NCBI GenBank assembly: GCA_930367215.1
Contig: OV884059.1
Coordinates: 18,810,945-18,874,944 of the forward strand
Source of the DNA: Pollenia angustigena
Lineage: Eukaryota > Arthropoda > Insecta > Diptera > Polleniidae
DNA length: 64,000 nucleotides
Direction of reading: 5' to 3'
In this document: piece after piece, positions 10,828 through 21,650 of the stretch
Layout of the letters: each line of letters starts with the position of its first letter
Position numbering within the stretch: the stretch's first letter is position 1
Notes under the pieces: generated by a model
The model's input: the letters and a program-made list of their open reading frames with translations, nothing else
The model's database searches: none
Told to the model about the DNA's origin: nothing
Made by a program: the position numbers and the translations under genes

Positions 10828-12070
10828 CAGTATAACCCGGTTAATTACCCCACGCGTAATTGCCTTTCACGCTTATTTACCTCGAGTTTTAAATCCCCGT
10901 TTTTTTTCTTCCATTTTTTAAACAAAAATCCACGTTTAATTGCCATACGCTTAATTACCCGATTCGGATAATTGCCTTAAAAATTTAACTCCCAAAACAA
11001 AATTATACCTAAATTTCATTCGTTTAATTGCCTCAGTACTATTTGACAAAAGCACAGTAAGTAATGCAACCAAGTTTTACATGTTAATAATTTTAAAATA
11101 TGCACTAAAATTTTTTTTAAAAAATATGTCTAAAAAACAAAATATGGCTTGATTAAAAGCAAAATATTCAACAAATTAATATTTGCATTAAAAGTTATGT
11201 TATGAGGTCAAGATTCATATAGAGTTATATTCTTACAATTTACATAGGTTTTGTTCTTATGACAATTAAACGTATTAACCCAATTTTATCAAACTATCTA
11301 AAAACTGCTACCTTTACTTTTCGCACAAGGTTTACATGGACATACAACTAGCAAGATGGAAGGACGGACGGACACGAAAAGATTACTTAAACAAGTGTTT
11401 CTGATTCGATCGCTTACTAAACGATGCGTCTAAAATTGTACAGCGAAAATTTAATGTAGGTGGCGAAATTAAAGCAACAGAAAATTCATCTGTTAACCAG
11501 AATTTAAAGCAATTTTTTTTTTGCTTAACATGTATTAAAATATGTTTTAAAAACTTAAAGTATGTGTGCAATAAAAATACAGCAATGGTTAAAATATGGA
11601 AATTATTTACAAACAAATCGATACCAAAATTCATTAAAAGCTCTAAGCGCATAAATATATTGTTTCTGCATTCATTGGTATCACAAGAAAAACCATGCAA
11701 TTGCATATTTACGGCTTCCATGAGTAGTAGTAGGATATGATAGGACATCTCAAAAAACACTGCAGATAAAATTTATGACAACAAATCCCATTGTTTTTAT
11801 TGCTATCTCTTAAGATTTAGCTGGTACATGTAAAAATTCCTTTCTTAAATTTTTTCATACATCAAAGTTAAGTTATCTTGTAAATAAATACGTCTAATTA
11901 CCTCACTGAGGTATTTAAACGAATTCGCTTAATTACCTCAATGAGGTAGTTAAACGTATTCTTATTATTACCTCAACGAGGTAGTTAAGCGTATTCGTTT
12001 AAATGCTTACCCCGCATAATTACCCAAAAATATTGGCATTTTTGTCGAGGTAATTATCCGTGCAATCCTG
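10828..12070. mobile_element. pogo/Tigger-like element with iterated palindromes
   Basis: TA flanks the left end CAGTATAACCCGGTTAATTA and the right end GATTGCACGGATAATTACC in inverse orientation (TAATTATCCGTGCAATCCTG). Inside, the palindrome TTACCTCANTGAGGTA recurs three times near 11897-11985, and ATTACC/GGTAAT motifs recur near both ends; such iterations are typical transposase-binding arrays. No transposase survives. Confidence 0.65.
11195..11395 (+). mobile_element. HINE-like family II fragment
   Basis: Contains the family II block TTTTCGCACAAGGTTTACATGG followed by a GGAC/GGACGG short tandem (11355-11375). It is nested inside the pogo-like element at 10828-12070. Both ends are missing. 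Confidence 0.5.
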
Positions 12071-12074
12071 TATT

Positions 12075-12553
12075 ATATTAATAATATAAGGTTTTTTATT
12101 TCCATTTGGACATATCATTAAATTTTTTTGTTTTTTTTATCTCAGTAGCTTGTGGATGGCTAAGATAACGAATTAACGCCATTCTACCGGCCTAGCCAGT
12201 CAATTTTCAGCCTAAAGCTTTGCCATCCACCGGTTTACACCAAAAGGTCATCATATTCTATAGTTTATAACAAAACCCGTTTCAAATGTGTTAAGAGTAC
12301 GGCATTGCTTTTTGCCAAACAATTTGTATAGTAAAAATTTTTTTCATTTAAATCAAATAACATTCACGGTCATTTTCGTATGTTCTTTTGTGACCTCTAG
12401 CAAGGTCTTTTTTAAAAACATATTAAATTAAAAAAAAAAAATTAAAATGATGAATTTGCATTATTTGTAAAGAAATTTTTTTACATAAAAGCCAAGTAAT
12501 TTGCCAGCAAAGACGTTAGTATTTATTTATCAATTGGAGAAAATTGCTTAGAA
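12075..12553. promoter_or_regulatory. Upstream region of OBP gene A
   Basis: This AT-rich stretch between the pogo-like element and the OBP gene A start codon must hold its promoter if the gene is intact. CATAAAA at 12484 is a possible weak TATA-like element about 70 bp upstream of the ATG. No clear initiator was seen. The part near 12140-12245 is less AT-rich and unassigned. Confidence 0.3.
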
Positions 12554-15500
12554 ATGAAAATTCCGGCTACAATAATTATATTTTTAATAAGCATTTATTT
12601 TAATGCGGCCCACAGTAAAAGTGTAAGTTAATTCTTTCAAAAGTTAATTTATTTAATTAAAAAAATGTTTACTGTTTTCATTAAAAGGCAATTCTCAAGG
12701 CACATTCATAAGGTGAACTCGTTCGTTGCTTTCTTAATTTTTTTGTGTTTACGAAAAATTTCCAATTGTCTCCAAAGCGAATTCATGCTTGCGGTGGTGG
12801 CAATTGCAAAAAACATGTAAAAAAGTGTAATCGGTCAAGCCCGACCATTTGATTGATACCCTACATCACAGTATATAAAGGCAAATTTTCATACTTTTAC
12901 CCTATTTGGGAGCCAAAGCTAAACAAAAATTGTGTTATGAAGTAAGGATTCATATAAGGGTTGTTTGTGCCGAATATTGTCTTTGCCGTAAAGGGCGAAA
13001 TACACTTATCAAAATACTCGTCAAGCCTTGTGGTAGTATTAGTAAAAATGTATTTCTAAGTGTAACACCGACGATGCTGGATGAAAAATAAAAAAATTTA
13101 TATATGACGGATAATATTACGCCCAGCACACGTCCAAGAGTGAAATCGCCTGCTTGACAAGCATTTGAAAAGTGTATTTGGCCCTTAAAGCTATAATAAA
13201 AGTTATCGTTGCCAAATTTTACATCAATACCAACATTTAGAAGGAAGTAATGGCTCTTAAAGCCATTTTCTAGAGTGATATTTTTTTAGCAGCTATGGTC
13301 AAATATGGACTGATTTAAATTTGGTAAGACGATTCATATTCCAATAAGAAAAATTTGGACCAGTTGGCTAAGAAAACTATTCCGGAAAGAAGTTTTTTGG
13401 GGGGCTTTGAGAAAATATCGACCGATTTTCACTATTTTTGATAGGCCTTGTCCTTATCACAATTGAAACTTAAGTAACAAATTTCATCAAATTATCTTCA
13501 AAATTGAGATCGATAATTTGCGCACAAGGTTACATAGGTAGACAGCCAGCCAACCGGACCGACAGACATCGTTAGATCGACTCAGAAAGTGAGATTGAGT
13601 TGATCGGTATACTTAAAGGTGGATCAAGGACTAATACTTTATGTGTTACACACATCAGGACAACCGCATAATACCCCAGCAGCGGGAAATAGAAGACCTC
13701 TGTACTCCTTCTTTTGGATATACAAGACCTGCTTGCTTGCATTCCATATTCATATCTTTTTTACAGACGTTTTCATTGCGGAATACGACTTCCGCTCTCG
13801 CTTCTTTAGCAGTTACATAACTGTGACTGTTACTGAATCCAAAAAAAATAGTTCTTTTTCTTTTGCTTTGGCAAACAAACAAAACAAAAAATGTTACTCC
13901 TTCTCTTCTCTCTTTTCATAGAAGGGAATGTGGAATTTGTATCTTATCTTATCTTATCTTATCTTATACGAAAGAGCCGAGACCTTCCATGAGGCATTCC
14001 TTAGCAGTTAGATAAGAATGGTAATTGAATCAAAAAAGCAGGTTTTTCATAAAGCCTGAAGTTAGAAGGTCTTCTGAGTTTTCCCGCTGGGACCCCCTTT
14101 CCTATTGTGGTGTGCGTATAAAAACAAAATTGTATTTTTATACCCACACCACAATAGTGGAGAGGGTATAATGCACTTGTGCTGATGTGTGTAACATCTT
14201 AAAATATGGGTCCTGGACCCACCTTAAAGTATACCGATCAGAATCACTTTCCGAGTCGATCTAACGATGTCCGTCCGGCTGGCTGGCTGTCCATGTAACC
14301 TTGTGCGCAAAGTACAGGTCGCAGTTTTGGAAATAATTTTATAAAATTTGGCACATAGGTTTTAATTAGCACAAGGACTATTAGGCCGAATCGAAAGACC
14401 ACGAGGGGAAATAGGGCAATAACTGTCTCTCAGAAACCATCAATACGATTTTTAATGAATTTTAAGAAATATTTATATGGACACATAAGAATTATTATCC
14501 ATGGGTCCCGAATAGGGTGTATTATCGTTATTGTGTTTTTAAATACTGTGGTGTAGGGTATCATATAATCGGGCTTGCCCGACTACACTTTCTTACTTGT
14601 TATTGTTGCTTTAGTTCGCGGATACGTGAAAAAAAGCATGTATTTTAAAGAATATTATTCAATCTATTTTAAGATTTTGCACAATTTAGAACAGTTACGT
14701 GTTTTTTAAAGACAATAGTAACTTTCGCTTTCAAAACGAAATTATTTGCAGACTTATTTCGAATCATATAGAGGAATAGAAACGAATGTATATGTAAGGA
14801 ATAGAAACAAATGAAAAACAAACTAGATAAACTGAATCGACAAAAAAATAATCATATGATTAAATAAAGAAAGTTGAACGCTCACAGGCACATTTTTTGG
14901 CACATACATATGTACATACGAAACAAAAACAACTATTGACAAATAGAAATTATGAATGTGCCTTGCTTGTACTCCCTCTGATGCCGTTACCTTGCGAATT
15001 TGCCTTAATAATTCTTTTGTCATGTTCCAAAAAAACTTTAATTACAGTTAAAAAGTTTCTATGGCAACGCAATAGACCTTTATAAAGGTCAGCGAAAACC
15101 GTTTGCCAGTCCCCTGGAAAAAGGTATACATGACAACTACAAACGTACCAAACGTCAATTACCTCAATTACCTCAAATATCTCAAGTTTTACAAGAAATC
15201 CGCAGCAGACAGCATGTACCACAAGCCATACAAGAATTTCAAGAAGTTTTGAATAAAGCCAAAAAGGAATGTGTGCAAGAGATGAATATGGATCCACAAT
15301 TTGTCGAAAAACCTCTCATGTATGAGGAGAATCCCACAGACAAAGAAAAATGTTTAATGATGTGTATTTTAAAGAAAACTCAATTGGTAAGTTGCGATAC
15401 AAATTTGAATAGTTTGAAAAATGTTGTTTAATTTTCATTTCAGATGGAACATGCCAATAAACTGTCGATTAAAACAATTGGTCGTATTGCCGGCATGATA

Positions 15501-15656
15501 TCGGAAAATAATCCCTTGGTTGTGTCTATTGCTGTGGCAACAGCGAATAATTGTAACAATTTAATCAGAGCTAATGAACCCTGTGAGGCAGCTTATCAAA
15601 TAAATAAATGTCTGGGCAGAGAGTTAAAAGCTCACAAATTGAAATTTTATTATTAA
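12554..15656 (+). CDS. Odorant-binding protein gene A (classic six-cysteine OBP), 3 exons
   Basis: OBPs are small secreted helical proteins that carry hydrophobic odorants or other ligands in sensillar lymph. Exons: 12554-12622, 15048-15386, 15444-15656, all junctions phase 0 with GT-AG borders (introns 2425 and 57 bp). The 206-residue product starts with a 23-residue hydrophobic leader (MKIPATIIIFLISIY...). The six cysteines are at residues about 98, 125, 129, 173, 183 and 192, spaced x26, x3, x43, x9, x8, which is the classic OBP pattern. Unusual is a segment of about 75 residues between the leader and the first cysteine, with a basic KRTKRQ motif and LPQLPQ, so mature length would exceed the usual 120-140. 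The exon 1 to exon 2 link is inferred from splice sites and phase. The specific Drosophila orthologue is not recognised. The gene lies on the same strand as OBP gene B, 11 kb upstream of it. Confidence 0.9.
12992..13185. mobile_element. Harbinger-type MITE (AGGGCGAAATACAC family), copy 1
   Basis: Flanked by TAA on both sides (12989-12991, 13186-13188). Termini AGGGCGAAATACACTT and AAGTGTATTTGGCCCT are inverted, with AATACTCGTCAAG/CTTGACAAGCATTTG continuing inside. A truncated relative is at 62700-62867. Non-coding. Confidence 0.8.
13680..14089. mobile_element. MITE with CAGCGGGAAA termini
   Basis: Left CAGCGGGAAATAGAAGACCT and right AGGTCTTCTGAGTTTTCCCGCTG-type arm are inverted. It splits the terminal hairpin of a family II HINE-like repeat; ACCCC on each side may be the target duplication. 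Contains a TCTTA microsatellite (13941-13967). Frames inside are not credible genes. Confidence 0.6.
13941..13967. repeat. TCTTA microsatellite
   Basis: About five copies of the pentamer TCTTA in direct array, inside a MITE. Confidence 0.9.
14135..14602 (-). mobile_element. HINE-like element, family II, complete inverted copy
   Basis: Read on the minus strand it begins AACAAGTAAGAAAGTGTAGT, has the hairpin GTCGGGCAAGCCCGA, and ends with the hairpin CCCTCTCCACTATTGTGGTG before GGGTATAAAAA. The central (GGCT)n/GTCC block at 14268-14292 corresponds to the short tandem typical of DINE-1-like repeats. It sits tail to tail with the copy ending at 14124. Non-coding. Confidence 0.75.
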
Positions 15657-16345
15657 ATGTTATTGGCGGAAAATCATATTTATATAAATTATTATACATA
15701 CACATATATCGTTAACTAAAATGCAAAAAGACGTAACTAACAAAAAATTCAAAATTGATTTTTTTGATTGATTGATATGAATGCCATCAAACAATATGTC
15801 TTGACAAAATTTTACACTTCTACGGTCAAAAATAACGCTTTTATAAACAAAAAACTAATTTTATAAATGCAAAACGACGTAGTTACACATTTTTTTCTAA
15901 TAAAATATAATGAAAAGGTTTTCTTTGAAAATTGTTTGAAGAATTTCATGGACGATTTGTTAATGCATGTTTCTCTCATATTTATAGTTTTCACTTTATA
16001 AAGTATTTTGCTTCTCCTGTAAAATAAATTTCTGTTAGTTACGCCTTTTTGCATTTTCGATAACGATATATTGATTATACTATACATATTTTTTTATAAT
16101 ATTTACACTTTTTTACATTAAAACCCTTCTTGGAAATAAAATTATCTTTTGATTAATTAATTTTATGGGTTTGTTTATTTTTTTGACAAAATCTCAACAT
16201 CGAATCAAAAACTTTTAATTGTTGAAAAATTAGTCTTATAACACGAATACCAATATTTAGTATAATATAAAAATTGCTTTGATAAATAAATTTTTAGCAA
16301 GGATCACTTAAAAAGACAATGTTCCTTATTGAACACAGGTTCAAT
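15657..16345. other. 3' flank of OBP gene A
   Basis: Contains AATAAA candidates at about 16023 and 16134, 370-480 bp after the stop codon; neither is clearly the used polyadenylation site. Otherwise AT-rich and without recognisable genes; frames on the minus strand (15812-16087) have no domain. Confidence 0.4.
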
Positions 16346-16490
16346 CAGCCTGATTACGGTTGGCGTTGGCGTTTACGCCTGAGTCGTTTTTTGTATGTAG
16401 TAGATTAAAGTAACACACAACCTTTGTTCTTTAATCTACTACAAAAAAACGACTCAGTCGTATACGCCAACGCCAACCGTAATCAGGCTG
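16346..16490. mobile_element. Foldback (long hairpin) MITE
   Basis: The two arms, about 62-65 bp each, are almost perfectly inverted (outer CAGCCTGATTACGGTTGGCG and CGCCAACCGTAATCAGGCTG), leaving a loop of about 20 bp around 16405-16425. Transcribed, it would fold into one long hairpin. No target duplication was resolved. Confidence 0.85.
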
Positions 16491-16557
16491 AATATAAAGC
16501 CCGCTCCCTTAAATTAATTAATTCGAATATCTGATACACATAAAAAAGATCCTCCAA

Positions 16558-17080
16558 AACAAGTAAGAAAGTAAAGTAGTCAAGTCCGACCACTTGATAT
16601 CCTACACCACAGTATATGCAGACAAATTTTTGAGAGGGCCCCCTATTGCAGGCTCATTGGCAATCATGGACTCGCCAGAATTGAGTTTGAGATTCAGATA
16701 AAAGTTCTTTGTAGCGAATATTATTAAGATATGTATCTCATCAAAGTATATGAAATTTGTTTGCCATCAAATTACTTTTGGAAAGGTGTATATATAGAAC
16801 CCATAGGCAAATTTTAGAGCTTCCAGCACAATATTTTGTTATTGTCGCCAAATGTTATGCTAATACCAACCTTTATAAGGAACTTACGGCGTTTAAAGTA
16901 TTTTAGAGAGCAGTATTTATTTGGAGATGTGGTCAAATATGGACCAATTTCAATTAAATTTGAGAAGATGATAAGGATTGCGATTAAATATGTTTGGACC
17001 AAGTTTACAATAATTGATTTATTGTCATTTCAGGTTATATACCATATTTTTAGGATATAAACCCATATTTTAACCTTTCC
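16558..17080 (+). mobile_element. HINE-like element, family II, 3'-truncated
   Basis: Begins AACAAGTAAGAAAGTAAAGT with the GTCAAGTCCGACCACTTGAT leader and CAGTATATGCAGACAAATTT, matching copies at 2075 and 12815. Similarity fades after about 17000 and the terminal hairpin is absent. Confidence 0.6.
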
Positions 17081-17450
17081 TTTTAAAAATATCGAAAATT
17101 TTTCTTTAGTTTTTTTTCATGAAATATGTTAACATGAAAATATCGTTTCCAGATTGCAGATTTATCAACACCAAGTTTTAAAGACATTTTTTTTATTTGA
17201 AGGCTTTTTATAAGAACAATTTTATAACACCGAATCCACTTAAATTTTATTTTACTGACAACCTACTGTTAAAAAACAAATAGAAAAAATAACTTTAAAA
17301 GCTTTACTTTTTACTGTCCTTATTCGTAGCGATTTTTTTCTAACTTCGTCTGGTAACCCTATATATGTATAAACCAAAGTGACCTGTTTTACAGGGCATT
17401 ATCAAAATTTATACGGGGCATGAAGTGCAATACCTAATGACAAAGTATTA

Positions 17451-18074
17451 AGGGTGATTTTTTAGAATAAAACGGGTGGGGAGGAGGGGTGCTTTAAAAC
17501 CATGTGAGATAAGGCCATGATGGCTTTACTGCTCAATTGAATGGGAGATAAAGCCATAATGGCCTTATTGCCCAGTCATTGATCGGTAAGGTCATATTTA
17601 AATTTTGCGCAATGAGAGATATAGCCATATTTTTTTCGCAAATGAGATTTAAAGCTATATTTTTCCAGAATATTGTTATGCATGGTGTAAACATTCTGTA
17701 AAAAGGAAAATCCTTAGTTATCATTGAAAAACATTTTTTTATTGTTGCGACGCACGCAGGAAAACTTTCCACCTGCCGCGTCCTACTGGAGGAAAAAACC
17801 CCTAAGCACGGCCGCAGGCCGCCACGCAGAACAACTTTAGTATGCGAAGCCAGATTTCAATACTTAACTTTAGTGTCTCCGGAACTGAAATGAGAGATAA
17901 AGCCATTTTTTAATATTGCTAATGTGAGCTAAAGCCATGATGGTCACCCATTCAAAAAATTCAAAAAAACAAAAGGTTTTATCTCCCTATTGAATGAGAG
18001 ATAAAGCCGTCATGGCCTTATCTCACATGGTATTAAAGCAACCCCCTTCCCCCCCCAATAAAACAAGCCACCCT
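17451..18074. mobile_element. Harbinger-type MITE with iterated GAGATAAAGCCAT motifs
   Basis: TTA flanks both ends (17448-17450, 18075-18077). Termini AGGGTGATTTTTTAG and CAAGCCACCCT are imperfect inverted repeats, followed by G-rich and C-rich tracts (17474-17491, 18047-18057). Variants of GAGATAAAGCCATNATGGC recur about eight times on both flanks. The centre (17750-17860) is strikingly GC-rich. Non-coding. Confidence 0.75.
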
Positions 18075-18319
18075 TTAAGAGAGCAAAACAGTTTTAAGGA
18101 ACAAAAACCAAATTGAATTTTTTTAATAAAATGGCACCTTTTTGTTTCCAGAATTCCGGCAATGTTTTTTAAGACTGAAATACTGAATTTGAAGTTAAAT
18201 TTTTTTTATTTAAAGTTGAAAGCACAAGGGGTATATGAGCACTTAAGCTCTTTTTGCTATAAGCGAATATCAAAAGTAATTTTTCACATGGACTGAGTGC
18301 GTGAATTCAAAAAAGTTCT

Positions 18320-18865
18320 GGGGCCTAATTCTGGCAGTCGTGATCGAGTACTTCTCGATTCGAAAACAATTTTATTGCTAATTTTTTCAGTCGATACTGA
18401 ACCAATCGAAATTGATTTTTCAGTATTGTGAAACTCAAATTAATGCTTTACAACACTGAAAAAATAATTTCGATTCATTCAGTACAAGGCGAATTCATAC
18501 AAGGTGGTCTTATTTTGAAAACGTTTTACAACACTGTAAAACATTTTAACGTTGTGTCAAAAATTCAAACAAATATTTGATTTTGATTTTATATTAAATT
18601 GTGTTTTTTTGAAATGTTATAACTTAAAAAAGTTTTAAATTTCACAATTTTAATCGAAAATTATAGAATTTAGATAAGATTCCCTAGAACCAACAGGACG
18701 GTATACCATTTTGACACAAGGTTAGTAATCAGCTGTTGCTTACGTAGCAAGATAAGTTCCACTTGGTGTAAATTCGCCTTGATTCAGTATTTACTGAAAT
18801 AATTAGATATTAAATTGCTTTCGAGTCGAGAAAGTAATCAATCACGACTGCCAGAATTAGGCCCC
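18320..18865. mobile_element. MITE family with GGGGC...TGGCAGTCGTGATCG termini, copy 2 (interrupted)
   Basis: Starts GGGGCCTAATTCTGGCAGTC and ends GACTGCCAGAATTAGGCCCC, a near-perfect inverted terminal repeat. A second MITE (18485-18781) is inserted in the middle; removing it and one 8-bp duplication restores the family sequence ATTCAGTATTTACTGAAAT. Confidence 0.85.
18485..18781. mobile_element. hAT-like MITE (CAAGGCGAATTC family), copy 1
   Basis: Termini CAAGGCGAATTCATACAAGG and TTGGTGTAAATTCGCCTTG are inverted. Perfect 8-bp target duplications ATTCAGTA at 18477-18484 and 18782-18789. CAAGG termini and 8-bp duplications suggest hAT (P superfamily is the alternative). 297 bp, non-coding. Its sister is at 25481-25921. 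Confidence 0.88.
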
Positions 18866-18869
18866 TGAT

Positions 18870-19655
18870 CTAATATTTGCCGACTTATTGCAGCACTTGT
18901 TGTCAAACCATCTGTTTCATCTAATTGCACATAGTTATTGATTTCTTTTCTTTACGGGTATCCGAAAAAGCAATTGCTACACTTTGAGAAGGATATGATA
19001 TTTTTAATCTTGTACTCTTGTGCTTTAAACCAAATTTATCTCACCTTAGTGGCGCACTACCTACCTCAAGTAAAGAAATTTGTATTTATAAAAACAACAA
19101 AATTCTTGCTTTTAGTAAAAAACGTTTTCTGAATTTTAATTGTTTTTCATACAAAATACACCACCCTTTGCTTTGTAATAGATCCTCCAATTTGTATCTT
19201 CTTTTTTAGCTGCAGTGGGTTCGCAGATAAGAACAACTACGCCGTTCAAAAGTTTGTGGAAGCTTTTCACTTCTTTCTTTACCTTACTCTTAATCCATGG
19301 AAGTTAGTAAACTACCCTCGTATTATTTTTTTATTTTAATTTTAATTAATTTCATATAATACAATTAGAAACAAAGTGCGGACAAAGTTTGAAATAATAA
19401 ATTTTTTGTTTATAATTACATTCACATGAACTTAAATTTAATTTATATTAGAAATAGTTTTAAATAATTTAATATTTGATTAAAAATTTAATAACCAAAA
19501 CATGTCAATAAAATGTTGATTCGTTTTACTTCAATAGGTAATTTAAAAATGATATAAATTTTTAAAATTAAGGGCCAATGTCGATTCTGAATAAAACACA
19601 AATTGTTTAGGAAAATATTGTAATTTTTTTTTATTATGATAATATTGGTATGGTT
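18870..19655. other. Gene-free AT-rich stretch
   Basis: No exon, RNA gene or repeat end is recognised. Two overlapping frames (18938-19132, 19018-19209) have no domain and no splice-supported neighbours. Confidence 0.4.
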
Positions 19656-19658
19656 CAA

Positions 19659-20356
19659 TTATATATGGAACAAAATATCGTTCAAATGGCCGCCGCGACC
19701 TCGGCGGCACCCTCCATCCGATGGTCCAAATGTTCGGTGACGCGTAGGCATAATTGAGGTTCTATGCCGTTAATGTGCCGAATTGTCTCATCCTCTTGAA
19801 TTGTTGCTGGCTTATTAACGTACACCTTTCTACCAAATAACCCCAAAGAAAGGAGTCCAACGGTGTCAAATCACATGATAATGCCGGCCTATTGACATCG
19901 CCACCACGTGAGATAACACGGCCATTGAATTTGTCGCGCAAAAGAGCCATTGCTTCGTTAGCTGTGTGGCAAGTGGCACCGTCCTGTTGAAACAACATAT
20001 CGTCCACATCCATATCTTCGGGCCATAAAAAGTTCGTTATCATCTCACGATAACGAAGACCATTCACAGTAACTGCCTGACTGGCCCTATTTTGGAAACA
20101 ATACGGCCCGATGATGCCGCCAGCCCATAAACCGCACCAAACAGTCACTCTTTGTGGGTGCAGTGGTTTTTCGACAATCACTCTTGGATAATCATTCGCC
20201 GAAATGCGGCAATTCTGCTCATTGACGAATCCACTTAGGTGGAAATGTGCCTCTTCACTGATGATGATTTTCTTCGAATATGCACGATATGCATTTTGAT
20301 TTGAACGCCTATTTTCATAATAAGCCTGAATAAATTTAACGCTCGATTGTGTACAT
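19659..20356 (-). pseudogene. DDE transposase pseudogene, internally deleted
   Basis: The best preserved member of the local transposase family (DUF4817/DDE_3 type, Tc1/mariner-related by recall). N-terminus MYTIE... and QAYYENRRS match the N-terminal domain; most of the DNA-binding region is then missing and the sequence jumps to the first catalytic block, where SDEAHF is changed to SEEAHF. The second motif LFQQDGATCHTA and third motif CDLTPLDSFLWGYL follow, then a frameshift and a C-terminus ending HLNDILFHI. Two frameshifts, the deletion and the altered first acidic residue make it inactive. Confidence 0.85.
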
Positions 20357-20629
20357 TTTTATGGTTCAAATGGAGTTAGTCTGAAATTGAGAAATGTCAA
20401 ATGAAATGCAGAAAAAAACTTGACGTTTAGGTGTGGTTCACATTTAACATCGGCCCATAAAATTTAACCACCCTTTAAATACTTGAATTAAATGTGTTTG
20501 TTAAGCTAAACAGATGTCAAGGGACTTCTGAACTTTAACAGTTGATAGCAGCCATATTGTTGACGCTACTTCGGTCAAATTGTTTGTTTAACATGGACGG
20601 ATATAAAGTTCAAAGACACATTCACATAG

Positions 20630-21150
20630 TAAAATTTTTTTGAAAACTTATCTTTTATGCCCAGTTCTCAATGAATGGGTACGTAACCAAACAAACGAAT
20701 TTGGAACTTAACCAATTCAAATGGTATCCAAGAGCACTTCGAAAAAGTCACTCTTTGTTGTGGGTTTTTGGTTGGGGGCTTCATCGCTCTAATTTTTTTT
20801 AAAAACGACGTTGGCTAGTCAATGGTATACATACATAGGTCAATGAAAACCAGCCTGTTTTGGGCTGAATAAGAAGATATGGACGCCATCATCATGTACT
20901 ATTAACAGCTAATTATGCTACATTGGACACTCTGCACGAGCGATTTGAGGATATGGTTATCTTACGTGGTGGTGATGTTAACTGACCACCGAGACCATGA
21001 GATTTAATACCATTAGGCTTTTTGTTGTTTGGTTTTCTTGAGTCTCAGGTATTTGAAAATAAGCCAAAAACCTCTTGGCCCACCCATGCCATCGGTCAAA
21101 TTCAGCCTTTGTGCACCAGTCATAACAATTTTTAAATTTCAGCGCAGATG
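20630..21150 (+). pseudogene. DDE transposase relic, degraded
   Basis: Fragments in order: an NGYVTKQTN-like block near 20670, a WVFGWG-like region near 20765, then TLHERFEDMVILRGGDVN (about 20930-20982) and a FLLFGFL block corresponding to FLWGYL. Stops and shifts throughout. It is opposite in orientation to the neighbour at 19659. Confidence 0.65.
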
Positions 21151-21235
21151 CGGCTTGACAGGCATTTCAAAGAAATAAAAAAAATTTATAATATTTCACA
21201 AATACTTTGTTTTGTATAAACTTAAATACAGAAAG

Positions 21236-21650
21236 CTCTTAAGGCAGAATTAGTCTTTACTTTCTGTTCTGTTACGAATCAGCTGATTTGTTTTTGTTAT
21301 TAAAAACCTATGAAATTGATTAGTTTTTCTGTTCAGTTACGGTTCAGTTTGTGAACATCAAAAACTTGTTAAGTAATTGTAAGTGACAGCAAAATAAATA
21401 ATAAAAAATACATATTTATATTGAAATAAAATGTTTTTTTGATTTTAAGGATTCATAAAATTTATTTTTTTCAAATTTATGTGCATTAAAATTATTAAAA
21501 TAAAACAATGGACGGTGCAAAACTAATAAATTTGTCATAAATGGCAGATAAGTTACTACAGAAAAAGTAACTATTACAATTTCGTAACAGAACGGCATGG
21601 AACAGAACAGAAACAGAAAGTTAAGACTAACTGAGCGTTAAGGGTCAATA
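21236..21650. mobile_element. MITE with TTAGTCTTNACTTTCTGTTC arms
   Basis: Left AATTAGTCTTTACTTTCTGT and right ACAGAAAGTTAAGACTAACT are inverted over about 35 bp with small gaps. TTA occurs at both edges but the exact ends are ambiguous. The terminus resembles the AGGCTCAGTTAG element at 38428. Confidence 0.6.

Larger units (their letters stand above)
12815..14124 (+). mobile_element. HINE-like element, family II, with two nested MITEs, in OBP A intron 1
   Basis: Leader AAAAGTGTAATCGGTCAAGC with the hairpin GTCGG/CCGAC-like pair, then GATACCCTACATCACAGTAT. The body has ACAAGGTTACATAGGTAGAC, a short GACAG/CCAGC tandem and GTTAGATCGACTCAGAAAGT; the end ATTGTGGTGTGCGTATAAAA completes the terminal hairpin with the ATAATACCCC half. 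MITEs at 12992-13185 and 13680-14089 interrupt it. Confidence 0.65.

Noticed and set aside
13655..13921. Overlapping 75- and 100-codon frames inside the OBP A intron
   Set aside because: They lie within a MITE with CAGCGGGAAA ends and on both strands at once; no domain or splice support.
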